Notes: a model not told the origin generated them from the letters alone. 64,000 bases of DNA from Caenorhabditis remanei (GCF_010183535.1 NC_071333.1:10042587-10106586), one strand, 5' to 3'. Shown: positions 9,733-20,146, counted from the stretch's first letter. Made by a program: numbers and translations.

Positions 9733-10488
9733 CGGCTCTATTCCAGTTTAGATGTCCTTTGAAAACTTGAACGTCCCAAAAAACACTTAGACGTCCCTTA
9801 AAATACTTAAACGTTCCTTGAAACACTTAGACGTCCTTTGAAACATTTAAACGTCCTTTCGGATCCCAAATATGCTCAAAAATGTTTAAACGTCCCAAAA
9901 AACATTTAGACGTTCCAAAAAAAGTTTAGACGTCCCATAAAATATTGAGACGTCCCTTGAAGTTCGAAAATTTGGTTTTTAATAATTAGACGTCCCACAA
10001 AACATTTAGACGTCCCAAAAAACATTTAATCGTCCCAAAAAATATTTAGACGTTCCTTCAACATTAAAAATCACTAAAAGTGTTCAAGGGATGTCTAAAT
10101 ATTTTTAGGGACGTTTAAATGTTTTTCGGGACGTCTGAATGTTTTTTGGGACGTCTGAATGTTTTTTGGGACGTCTAAATCTTCAGAACTATATTTTGGG
10201 ATTTCAACGGACGTCTAAACATTTTATGGGACGTTCAAACTTTTGAAAAGACGTTTAAAAAAATTAGAGTTTGAAAGGACGTTCAAGTGTTTCAAGGGAC
10301 GTCTAAACATTTTATGGGACTTTTAAACGTTTTTTGGGACGTCTAAACTTTTGAAAGGACGTTTGAAAAAAATCAGAGTTTGAAAGGACGTTTAAGTGTT
10401 TTAAGGGAGTCTAAGTGTTTTAAGGGACGTTTAAGTGTTTTTTGGGACGTGTGAGTTTTTAAAGGACATCTAAACTGGAATAGAGCCA
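9733..10488. repeat. Foldback built of ~20-bp GACGTCC units
   Basis: The two ends are inverted copies: GGCTCTATTCCAGTTTAGAT at 9733-9752 and its complement ending near 10488. The interior is an array of degenerate units of about 20 bp (TTAGACGTCCCAAAAAACAT) in one orientation up to about 10075. After that the same unit appears in the opposite orientation (GGGACGTCTAAATGTTTTTT). More than thirty GACGT-type cores can be counted. No ORF is present. Flanking ATATCTC and CTCAGATAAACCTG-type sequences on both sides may include target duplication. Confidence 0.9.
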
Positions 10489-10771
10489 ATATCTCAGATA
10501 AACCTGGATAAAAAGAGTTAATGAGGTTGAAAATATGCAAAAAAGTCGTACTCCTGAGTGAAAAAATTTCTGAACAAAAATCAGAAAAATTTCTCCATGA
10601 AATGCTCGCGTCAAAAAGTGAATCATCAATTTCTTATCAATTATTTCATTCTTTTTTCGTTTTATTAAATGCTGCACAATGATTAAAAACCGTTAACAAA
10701 TATAGATTTATTAAAGTTAGCAGAGGATTTACAGATTAAAAATTTTAGTTTACAAAAATAGAAAAAATCAA

Positions 10772-11410
10772 TCATCCTAGATACTTTGCCTCCATTTCTT
10801 CGCGAAGTTTTTCCCTCTTGTCTGCTAGCTCACGTTTCTGCTTTTTGATTTGTTTAGAAGCATCTCTCCTTTTGATACGGTTCTAAAAACAAATGTTACC
10901 AATAGTGATAATCAACAATTAATTACCTCAGTCTTTGTGTCATATAATAGTCTTCTTTTTTCGATTCGAGTCTCTTCCGATTTCAAATCCCTTAAAAGTC
11001 TTTGAAGCTTCGTCCGCTGAATTTCAATCTGCAATTAATTTTAATCATGTTGTAAGTAGAATGTGAAAACTAACCTTTGCTTTAAGATTTTCAATCATTT
11101 CTTCCCGTTGCCTCGGAATCTTCCCGTTGCCTCCGAAGATCTTCTTCGTCTTCTATCGGCATTTCATAAACACTTGATCTCGGAGGATCTTCTTGGTCTT
11201 CCCCCGGCATATCTTGGTCTTCCATCGGAATATCATCAACACTTGGTCCTCGAAGACCAAGAAGACGTTCCACAGACACTTCGTCAACATTTTTTTGAGC
11301 GGGATGGGAGATTGTAGAAGCGGACCGAGGGGCTGTAGAAGCGGAGTGGGGGGTTGGAGAGAACAGAGGGGCGGGTGGAGGATCGACATCAAATCGTCAC
11401 TCATTTCACT
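10772..11410 (-). pseudogene. Small coiled-coil protein gene, frameshifted
   Basis: Three minus-strand exons can be joined. The first (11410-11074) is Pro/Ser-rich then acidic (SVDDIPMEDQDMPGEDQED). The second (about 11031-10927) begins IEIQRTKLQRLLRDLKSEE and is strongly heptad-like. The third (about 10884-10772) reads KKQKRELADKREKLREEME and ends in TGA. Introns are about 43 nt with TTGCAG and TTTTAG acceptors. Near 11115 a 19-bp stretch (GAGGCAACGGGAAGA type) is duplicated in tandem, which shifts the frame; removing one copy restores a continuous reading. The apparent ATG at about 11403 is out of frame with the acidic part. Unknown family; possibly element-encoded. Confidence 0.4.
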
Positions 11411-11629
11411 GAAACTATACAAAATTAGAAATTAGAATGAAATTAATAAAAATTTAAATTAAAACTAAAAAGTTAAAAAAACGAAAAAAGTCGTGTGGAC
11501 AGAACGAAATAATTTCAGATCATTGCAGCATTCGACAAACTTCTTATCGCATATTCTCAATTTTAATATTCTTAAATGGAAATGTTCTGTTTGAAGTGTC
11601 AAAAGCACACCAGTACTAATGATGTAATG
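11411..11629. other. Short AT-rich spacer
   Basis: No coding sequence recognised between the coiled-coil remnant and the reverse-transcriptase fragment. Confidence 0.4.
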
Positions 11630-12135
11630 AAAATATGAGTAAAAACGATAGACAAATGAATCTGAAAGGAGTTTCAAGCTTGTGCGCTAGTTTAGATGAT
11701 GGGGGAGGCGAATAAATGACGGAGCAGTATTCAACAAGAGGGAGAACGTAAGTTTTGAACAGGAAGATATAAAATTGGGGAGAGTTGGATTTGAAAGATT
11801 TCAGTAGTTGTCTTGAACGGAGTAAGGCAAGAACAACAACCCGTACCGTAATCCTACCGTAACCGGCCCAATTTTGGGTGTCATACTGAGGGGTCGAAGT
11901 TGTTACCACCCCAGGCTGATCTCCCCTAGTTTGGTTTGAAACCCTTTTCCATTTTTTGAGTTACGGTAGCTACAGTTATCCTACAGTAATCTGGCACCCG
12001 GGGTCCAAAAAATTGAAGCGCTCGGAGGTTCATGGGTATACCCCCAAACATCTGTTGAAACGGTTAAAAGAGAAAAAAGTTATTCAGAGAGAAGCGTCGG
12101 ACGGACACACACACACAGAACTATTCCATTAGTAG
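11630..12135 (-). mobile_element. Non-LTR reverse-transcriptase fragment, inverted copy A
   Basis: The minus-strand frame 11909-11616 contains FLFKTYVLPLVEYCSVIYSP, the thumb-region motif found near the end of the reverse-transcriptase domain in many non-LTR retrotransposons (the K-Y-V-L-P...E-Y signature). It lacks the palm motifs, so it is a short dead fragment. Its outer end carries TACTAATGGAATAGTT, also seen in the outer inverted repeat. Copy B lies inverted at 14040-14600. Confidence 0.7.
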
Positions 12136-12149
12136 GAAGAAGATATTTC

Positions 12150-13240
12150 TAATGACAAGTTGTGTAGTGGAGATCAAACACCTGGGAAGGCCCAGAGATC
12201 TGTCACGTTTACACATCATGAAACAAATGAGCAAAGTGTCCAACAGAAAGTAGTTTTTGGTGTGATTGATAGTAGTGTGGGTCTGGTAAAATATCAAGAG
12301 GAACATGAGGTTCAGAAAACTGTACTTGAAAGAGAGTCAATGCAGTTGCTCAAGCATATGCTTGTAGTGGAAAACACTAAGCATGATTCCAATGCGAACA
12401 GGGTCAGTAGCATGGATGGTGTTAGTTGTGAAGATGCGGCGAAGAGAAAGAAAGTGGACCAGAAAGCTGAAGACACTGTGACGTGTCCAGGTCCCCCACT
12501 AAATTCTAAAAGCTGCCTTCTCACTTCTGATCACACCAAACAGCAAAGTTTCTCAGCAAATGATACAGAAAATGTTGTGAAAAGGAATTGTTATTCTGAT
12601 TTCAAGATTCCCAATCCCGGAAAGCCCGGACTTAAAAAAAATGGTGATGGCGCCTGTGGCGTTGGTTTTCAGATGAAAACAAAACGTCGAAGACGTGAGG
12701 AATCCCGTCCTAGAACGGATCCACCAAGTCTTTCAATGACTCATGTCAAAGATGAGATCATCTCTAATTCTCAGTTACTGTTGCTCGTGATCAGAATATC
12801 TTTCTGGCACAACAAAGCACTTCGGATCAATCGAAGTGGAGTGAGAACAAGTCGATGAGAGTGGAAGAAGAGCCACGTCCGCGAAAGGATCCACCTCAAT
12901 CAATCATGCTGAATGTGAGTGACAACAAGACCCGAGGAGTCAAGGAAGAACCTCGTTCTCGGAAGGATCCTCCCGATTCATGGATGATGTTCAATGATGC
13001 ATGGAGACGTACGAAGGAGGAGCATCAACCGCGCAAGGACCCGCCGTTGTATGTCACATGTACAACTATGGTCATTATGGGAATCTATTCGGATGTCGAA
13101 ACCAGGGAAATCGGCGGCAGTCTACAACGAGAAATCTCCTCAGCTGCTGATTGGATACATCTCATCTCGCCAGCTACCATAAGTACTAACTTCGTTTTAC
13201 CTTTTCAAAGTTGTATCGTATATTTATTTATCTCCTAAAT
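12150..13240 (+). pseudogene. EEPRPRKDPP-repeat protein gene, copy 1, 5'-truncated
   Basis: It begins abruptly at sequence matching codon ~258 of the copy at 17289 (shared SGDQT...AQRSVTFTH). It lies immediately after the reverse-transcriptase fragment, so the 5' half is missing. The frame then runs through a Lys/Glu-rich region (ERESMQLLKHMLVVENT, AKRKKVD). It has 193 bp that copy 2 lacks, then four spaced repeats of the type E-E-x-R-x-R-K/T-D-P-P about 23-30 residues apart (EESRPRTDPPS, EEPRPRKDPPQ, EEPRSRKDPPD, EEHQPRKDPPL). A frame change near 12760-12855 separates the first repeat from the other three. The repeats are basic and proline-rich, loosely like DNA-contacting hooks, but no known domain was recognised. 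Confidence 0.5.
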
Positions 13241-13640
13241 CTTATTTTCATATTCTTGTTCAGTAGATCTTTGTTAAATTATTTCTCTTCTTAAGAATCC
13301 CCACCCTTCTGAGTTTAGGTCATTATTTCTTGAGTTCTAGGTCTCCATTAGGTTCTATCTTTAACCATTCTTACCCATTTTATCCCCCTTATTATTGAAG
13401 AATGCCTCCATGACTACATCTAACGTTCAAATAGCACTTCATTCGAGAGAGAACAGCGTCAGGAGGGACTCGAAAAGAAGGGAGATGTACGGTTGGTACC
13501 GTGTGCTTTTCGAAACACTTCTTTAGGTCGCTTGAGTTTCTAGACTCACTCCGTATGTCACTGTGTTGCCGCGTTTGACCTACGGGCACGCGCGCACTTC
13601 TCGTCGCTATTTTGTCAATTTCGCGTTTGAAATGGAGAAT
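13241..13640. other. Non-coding tail of copy 1 and mixed repeat DNA
   Basis: T-rich 3'-flank-like sequence to about 13400, then GC-richer DNA that shows no sustained coding frame. I see no gene. Confidence 0.4.
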
Positions 13641-13742
13641 TTTCGGCACTCTTGGGCGCTGGCGGAGTCACGTTAGGTGATCCGTTATTCTCGTTAGTGA
13701 ATTTTTACTGGCGGAGTCAGGCAGAGTTTCGAATTGGGAAGG
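13641..13742 (+). repeat. Dispersed repeat shared with 16095-16163 and outer repeat
   Basis: CACTCTTGGGCGCTGGCGGA with the following 45 bases recurs at 16102-16163. The last part (GGCGGAGTCAGGCAGAGTTTC then GAATTGGGAAGGG) matches the inner edge of the outer repeat (complement of about 540-575). It is thus a junction fragment of the terminal repeat placed inside the element. Confidence 0.7.
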
Positions 13743-13905
13743 GTCGCTTGAGTTTTGTGTTTTCTCTAGCTTTGGGTCTTTTGGACCGTTTATTGTGTTC
13801 TTTTCTTGATTGTGTGCCGTAATAAAAGAGTATTACGGGAAAACGTGTTTTTTCTTCTTTTATAATTTACTATTGGTATTACCTGCTTATTTTATACGGC
13901 TCGGC

Positions 13906-14022
13906 GACATTTCGCAATTAAAATATTTCGCAACTAAGATATTTTGCCACCAGTCATTTCGAAACTGCAACGTTTTGCAACTACGACGTTTTGCAATCAC
14001 CCTGTTTAGCAACCACATCGCA
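13906..14022 (+). repeat. Degenerate ~16-bp tandem repeat
   Basis: About seven units of the form ATTTCGCAACTAAGAT (variants GTTTTGCAACTACGAC and ATTTTGCCACCAGTC) follow one another with a period of 15-16 bp. It lies just upstream of reverse-transcriptase fragment B. No coding role is evident. Confidence 0.7.
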
Positions 14023-14039
14023 TTTGCACATTGAAGTTA

Positions 14040-14600
14040 TCTTCTTCGACTAATAGAATAGTTCTGTGTGTCCGTCCGACGCTTCTCCCTGAATAACTTT
14101 TTTCTCTCTGAACCGTTTCAAGAGATGTCTGGGGGTACATCAATGAACCTCCGAGCGCTTCAATTTTTTGAGCCCCGAGCACAAAGGTTCAAAACCAAAC
14201 TAGGGGAGATCAGTCTGGGGTGGTAACAACTTCGACCCATCATTATGACACCCAAAATTGGGCCGGTTACGGTAGGATTACGGTACGGGTTGTTGTTCTT
14301 GCCTTACTCCGTTCAAGACAACTACTGAAATCTTTCAAATCCAACTCTCCCCAATTTTATATCTTCCTGTTCAAAACTTACGTTCTCCCTCTTGTTGAAT
14401 ACTGCTCCGTCATTTATTCGCCTCCCCCATCATCTAAACTAGCGCACAAGCTTGAAACTCCTTTCAGATTCTTTTCGCGGAAAATTCTTCAACGCTGTAA
14501 CACACCTTATCGATTCTACTCTGATTGCCCTGCATACTTAGCGCCCAAACGCAACCTTCTTTCAGTCATTGGTGTTATCTTGTCATTTTGAAATCAGTTC
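14040..14600 (+). mobile_element. Non-LTR reverse-transcriptase fragment, inverted copy B
   Basis: Inverted, closely similar copy of 11630-12135. Its frame 14220-14591 extends farther and includes FLFKTYVLPLVEYCSVIYSP plus SRKILQRCNTPYRFYSDCPAY, typical of the end of a non-LTR reverse-transcriptase domain. It starts with CGACTAATAGAATAGTTCTG. The palm motifs are absent, so it is not autonomous. Confidence 0.75.
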
Positions 14601-15985
14601 TCACACACGTTGAAGCCAGGACTATCAATGCAGCCGCCCTCTGCTGATAAGCCCACTTTTTTTCAAATTGCGGAAGGAATAAAAAATTAATGTCAGGTGT
14701 TTAAAGTTACACTATCTATTCGAATTTTCATGTATTTGGAAAAAAATAAACTATTTTCATGGACTCAAGGCTGTAAATTGCTTCATTTATTGCATCACCG
14801 GTCAGAATTTGACACCGGTTCATTGAAAAATGAACGAGATTAATATTTTCACAGAATTTGAGTCAAAACAGCTTATCTGATCTTAAAATCGACATAAGGA
14901 TTATTTTTACAGGAGTTCGAACGGTTTCAGTCAACGGTCAAGTATCAGGTTTCTACCAACGCTCTCAATAAACATCGATCGTTCAGTTCTTTTTTTCCTC
15001 AGCTCGCCCTTTTTTCTGTGTGCAAATTTGTCTCCGTGAAAAATAGGGAAAAACCACCGTGACGGAAACTTAAATAACAAAGACCTTAGAGATATTTGTA
15101 GAGACTTTGGCTGAAATTGAAAATTTTGAGATGGAAATTTGAGGAACGAAAAGAACGGACTTAGTGTATGAATTCATTCAAATAAATTTAAATATGCATA
15201 ATAAGAGACAATCAATGAAAGTAGTGAATGGACACTGTTTTTAGAAAATCAACATCAATCTGAATTTCATTCAATCCCGGCATTTTCCATCGTTCCACCG
15301 CATTTTGTCAATTGCATCATCAATTCTTCCATCCGTCTCGCTCCATTCTTCTATCATGATATTAACTAATTTTCGATCGTTCTTCGTTCCTTTAGACTTT
15401 TCTTCAAATCTACGTCTAAAAATGTTGCGAATCGAGGGTAGCCTCTTATCCAAATACTCAACCGCTATATTGATAGTCTTCTCGAATAAGAAAAGACTGT
15501 CAAGACTTTGAATAGGAGTGGTCGGTTCAATTAGGTTGTAATAGTCCTCTAAACTTGATGCTGATTCCAGTTCCTGTTTAGTAGGTTTCTCATACTTATA
15601 ATGTGTCCATGGGCGAACAGGCCCAAAAACGAGTGCCTTCCGTAACTCAGCAAGGCCAATAGTTTCCACACTATTTTCGAGCAGAGTACTAGAAAACGAG
15701 CGTGCGTAGGTATGTTTTATAAAGTCTCCTAATAGCAGTTCGTAGTCTCTTGAGCTGAAGCATGTTGTGGAGATTTTAGAATATTCATCTTCAAAAGAAA
15801 AGGAGGTGGATGTTGTTGAGGTGTTGGAATTTTCTGAAAAAATACGTTGGTGGGAGAAGTTCACTGCTAATGATTAACCTGCATGCAGTCTGATGGCTAG
15901 GCAGAAATAGATGAGGAGTAGAGTCGTCATGAAATAACCTGAATATATTCTGCGTTTTTCATTGAATGGAAGAGAAAAAAGTGGA
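14601..15985. repeat. Right arm of second inverted repeat
   Basis: Reverse complement of 645-1690 with about 320 extra bases at roughly 14775-15095, which contain no recognisable gene. It carries the second copy of the unknown leader-plus-body ORF. Confidence 0.8.
15271..15930 (-). pseudogene. Unknown secreted-like ORF, copy 2
   Basis: Inverted copy of 713-1402 with the same order: ATG at 15930, hydrophobic leader, in-frame TAA inside the same 15-base GT...AG segment, then a body of about 197 residues. The two bodies differ at roughly 20-25 positions. This copy ends 10 residues earlier because a CGA codon in copy 1 is TGA here. The middle (FGPVRPWTH, RRRFEEKSKGTKNDRK) is unchanged. The family is unrecognised. 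The shared stop argues for decay before duplication, or for an unusual expression route. Confidence 0.5.
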
Positions 15986-17288
15986 AATTGAGTAATGAGC
16001 TGTGCTTGAAGAAGGACTTTCGTAGTTTGGGAAAACAATTTTAACAAAATAACGGGCTAAATTTTTGACCGAAAATCAATATTTGGCAGAATAATTTTCA
16101 GCACTCTTGGGCGCTGGCGGAGTCACGTTAGGTGATCCGTTATTCTCGTTAGTGAATTTCTACTTGGGGGCCGAAGCCAAAAGTTTTCGTGTCGCAATGC
16201 CGAAACCTACCTTTTCGTTCTGAAAAGTGGGAATTGTGTCTTTGGATAGTGTTTTGCGCTGTAAAATCGATTCCTTTTCGTGCACAGTCTCCCCCGCTTC
16301 CGGTAAAGCAAGGTGCGGTGTTGCGCGTTTCGCGTGTTTTTGTTTGCGCACTTGCCGATTTTTGTTGACGCATTTCGCAATTTCGGCGCGAATTCAAATT
16401 TTAGACCCCATTTTTGGCTTGAAATGCAGTTTTTTGGGAATTTAAAGTTTCTGTGACAATTTTTCCAAAAACAATTCCCGAACTTTTTTAAGTTAGTGTT
16501 TTTCGAGTCTATTAAGCACAAAAAGTTGAATTTTTATTCAGCGTAGGAGGAGTTCTATACTTTTAAAGTTTCATGAATTTTACTGTGAAAACGGCCGTAT
16601 CTTTTTATTTACTCCACCAAAATTAAAGTTTTTACACTTTTTGAACGTCTCTCAGTCTAAGGAATGTCTTTCTAACAAAAACAATCCGTGAAATGTAACA
16701 GAACAAAAGATCGAAAAAGGCTAAAATTTTCGAAAAATCGTCCGAATTTGCGCCAGCTACTTGATTGACGCGTCTTTTTCTGGCATTGCTTGGCGTATTG
16801 GAAGCTTGGGAGCCTGTGTCGTGTAATTCACGAATTGTCATAGATTATCGATTTTTCTCAACAGAAAAGTTCTGAAAAGTGCCAAAAACACCGAAATTTT
16901 CGCAGTTTTCGCCATTTGAAAGCGAAAAGAAGCGATTTCATCGCTCCGGTGACACTTTTTGTCTCGAATTTCTCACTTTTTCTAAGAAAATTGAGAAAAA
17001 TATTACAATCATTCTCCAAAATTCACAAAAGTGAGTTATAAAGTATTTATTGTGTGGCAGAAAGTTTTGCTAGCAAAAGTACCCGGTTACAATAGCTCGC
17101 AATAGAGAATTCATTAAAATTTTGAGCAGAATTCCGTGTAATTTGTTGAAATTCACAAGTTGGCAATCGATTTTTGTGTCGAAAATTCATTTTCGCACAG
17201 AAACTCAAGTCTACTCGTTCGGTAATCAGTAATTGGTTTCATTTCTATTGGTTGATGACAACTAAATGGAACATACAGTGAATACAAA
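15986..17288. other. Upstream region of EEPRPRKDPP gene copy 2
   Basis: About 1.3 kb without a convincing coding frame on either strand. It includes the dispersed repeat at 16095-16163 and, further down, moderately AT-rich sequence, and presumably holds the promoter of the ORF at 17289. No specific regulatory motif could be assigned. Confidence 0.4.
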
Positions 17289-18679
17289 ATGGTTTTCGAT
17301 GGAGATCTAAAGAAAACTCGTGTCTTCCCACAAAGTGCTGAAAACTTGTGTCCAGAGTTGGTGATAGAGTACGAAAAAATGAAACAGTTTGAGCTGGCAC
17401 AAAGACTGCTGTTGGAACAGGCTTACAGAGAAGCAAGTGACAACATCAAGAAATATGCAAGGTGTTCAGCGAGCACAATTGCTAAAATTCTGAAACCGTT
17501 AACAGACCTTGTTGAACAAAGCACTGCAAAGGCACTGGATGTCGAATGGGAGAATGTAATGCTTAAGTATAACATGCGCGTACAAAGGGAGAAACGGATT
17601 AGTAGTCGCAAAGAATTGCTTGTTGAGAAGAGAAAAGAAGATGATACGAAAAGTGTTGATATCACGAAAGGTGTTCAAACTGAGGAGAAATACTTTGAGA
17701 AAGTGCATATCTCAAACAGTAATGTTGGGAAAGTAACAGTAAGTACTGAAACAAAATGTTTAAATGATAGTGAGTCAGAAGACAAACTGATGGATTACAG
17801 AAAGGAAAGGAAAAGTCTGTGTGAAGGGCAAGGTATTGCTAAGATTGTTTTTGAAAATGAATTGGATTACACTGAAGACAAGGTGTCTATGAAAGCTGAT
17901 AATGCCAAGGAGATTTTTGTTATGAAGTCCAATAAGGTGTTGTGTTGTGAGGATATTAAGGCTGACGAGGTTCAGAGCTCCTGCACAAAAAGCACTCACG
18001 AAAAGGATGAGAATATTGGTGTGACCAAGAGGTGCACAAAAGCCAATATTTCTGATGACAAGTTGTGTAGTGGAGATCAAACACTTGGGACGGCCCAGAG
18101 ATCTGTCACGTTTACACATTATGAAACAAATGAGCTAAATATTCAACAGAAAGTAGTTTCTGATGTGGTTGATAGTAATGTGGATCTAGTAAAAGATCAA
18201 GAGGAACATGAGGTTCAGAATACTGTACTTGAAAGAGAGTCAATGCAGTTGCTCAAGCATATACTTGTAGTAGAAAACACGAATCATGATTACAATGCAG
18301 AAAGTGCCAGTAGTATGGATTGTGATAGTGAGGAAAATGAGGCGAAAAGAAAGAAAGTGGACCTGAAAGCGTTGGTTTTCAGATGAAAACAAGACGTCGA
18401 AGACGTGAGGAATCCCGTCCTAGAACGGATCCACCAAGTCTTTCAATGACTTATTTCAAAGATGAGATCATCTCTGATGAAATCTCAGTTACTGTTGCTC
18501 GTGATCAGAATATCTTTCGGTCACAACAAAGCACTTTAGCTCAATCGACGTGGAGTGAGAACAAGTCGATGCGAAAAGAAGAAGAGCCACGTCCGCGGAA
18601 AGATCCACCCCAAGCAATCTTGTTGAATTGGAATGACACCAAGTCCGGAAGGATCAAGGAAGAACCTCGCCGGGGGTAG
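17289..18679 (+). CDS. EEPRPRKDPP-repeat protein, copy 2
   Basis: A long open frame from ATG 17289 runs to TGA at 18386 (365 codons). The N-terminal ~100 residues are helical (LAQRLLLEQAYREASDNIKK, STIAKILKPLTDLVEQSTAK); a Lys/Glu/Ser-rich middle follows. The repeat region (EESRPRTDPPS, EEPRPRKDPPQ) lies in another frame from 18383 and runs to 18679. Copy 1 joins these two parts in one frame through 193 bp that are absent here, and 193 is not a multiple of three, so copy 2 carries a frameshifting deletion. Its 3' end is cut where the outer inverted repeat begins at 18677. The full-length ancestral protein would combine the N-terminus of this copy with the C-terminus of the other. I know of no named family; it may be a transposon-borne DNA-binding or structural protein. 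Confidence 0.55.
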
Positions 18680-19385
18680 GAAGATATTAATTTTGGTAAC
18701 AATTACATTCCAAACGGGGAGAATGACGGGGAAAAAGTTTGCTGGTTTACCAACGATTTAGAGAGGAAACAATTTACATATCGAAAAGCGTTGGACGGAA
18801 CGATTCCATTAGTAGGAATATAACTATTCCATTAGTAGGAAGATGACAAGAAGAGGGAGAGAAAGGCATCATTTGGTTGACCTATTTCTCGCTCACAATA
18901 GACCCCATTTTACAAGTGATAGTCTTCCTCTGTCGCACTCTAAACACGCTCGAATAGAGGCAATCAAGGTTTTTCGCGAGTAGATGCGTTACGGATGCGA
19001 ATCTTGTGCGGAGTCTTTACGGATCCGAAACAACGCTTCTCGCGATAGGTGTTTCTCGCACGACTCGTATTCCTCATTCGCACACGGACCGTTTATAGAT
19101 GTCCAATTTGCTTGACAGTCTTATCAAGACAGTCTAATAAAGGATGTGATGGTGAAAAAATAAGCTGCGCCAGAAATAACATCCAGTTCGTTAAATTCTT
19201 ATTGATTCTCTGAAATGCTATAAATTAGAACACTGAGAATGAAAATTGCAGTACTCACTCACAATTCAAAAGTATTATAGTTTTTACTACTTGTAAAATT
19301 CATATGTTTACTTTCAGAATGTGAATAAGAACAACAGATTTCACTTCCAGTCAAGGTGCCAAAAATGTCTTGACGGACACATATG
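18677..19385. repeat. Right arm of outer long inverted repeat
   Basis: Reverse complement of 1-575 from 18677 to 19213. The unit continues to about 19385 (CAAAAATGTCTTGACGGA), as shown by the second copy at 20147-20728, which shares the same outer sequence. Confidence 0.85.
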
Positions 19386-20033
19386 TGATAACAATTGATA
19401 AGAAAAATCGTAACAAATGAGAAGTTAGAGAAACTATTTCATACTAACACAATAATACAGTGGTCTAATAACAATGATAAGTACATACCTAAAATTCAAG
19501 TGTGCATACATTTCAAGGGAGCGCACTTTTTCTGTCACTACAGAAAGATTGAGTGGGTTAAAAAAGGGTATTTCTTCTGAAATAAAGTCAGTTATTGCGT
19601 GAGGAGTCAGTTTGCACTTGCTTAACAAATCCACAGGATCTGTGTCTTGGATGATTGAATCAAAATGCTAGTTGTGTTTCTGATAACCGTAGTTTAAATG
19701 AAAAATGCATTAGCAAATTTATGAAATCTAAGAAGTGATATTGAAGAAATTGAAAAGCGACGCAGGAAGTTGGGACCTTGACAGCCGGATACTGGGCTGT
19801 CGGAACTAGTACTGAGTGAGCGAAAAATGCAATCATTTCTGCTACTTAAAGGAGGACAGAAGTCATATTTTTTATTTCAGATTCTGATTCTTCAGAAAAT
19901 TCTGAGCAACTTTCATCATTGGAGCATATGCTAAAAATCGCTCTAAATGGCCTAAATTCACGTTTTTCCACGCGAATTTTCGCCCCTTGTAGTCCTCTCG
20001 GACAATATTATTTACTTTTATTTCTCGATTTTT
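19386..20033. other. Spacer between two terminal-repeat copies
   Basis: About 650 bp with no sustained coding frame that I trust. Short stretches near 19740-19860 look mildly coding-like but contain stops in each frame. Confidence 0.35.
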
Positions 20034-20138
20034 CGTTTTCTTGCTTTTTTTCAACACATTTTTGTATTTTTTTCATCTTTTTTTATGATGTAAATTGATA
20101 TAAGCACGAAAATGTGTTGAAAAAAGCAAGAAAACGAA
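20034..20138. repeat. Hairpin, ~28-bp arms
   Basis: CGTTTTCTTGCTTTTTTTCAACACATTTT-type sequence is followed, after a loop of about 45 bases, by its complement ending AAGCAAGAAAACG. It abuts the second terminal-repeat copy. Confidence 0.8.
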
Positions 20139-20146
20139 AGTTCCGA

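Noticed and set aside
16149..16521. Several overlapping minus-strand ORFs
   Set aside because: They overlap in different frames, lack splice sites, and lie in the presumed promoter of the 17289 ORF.
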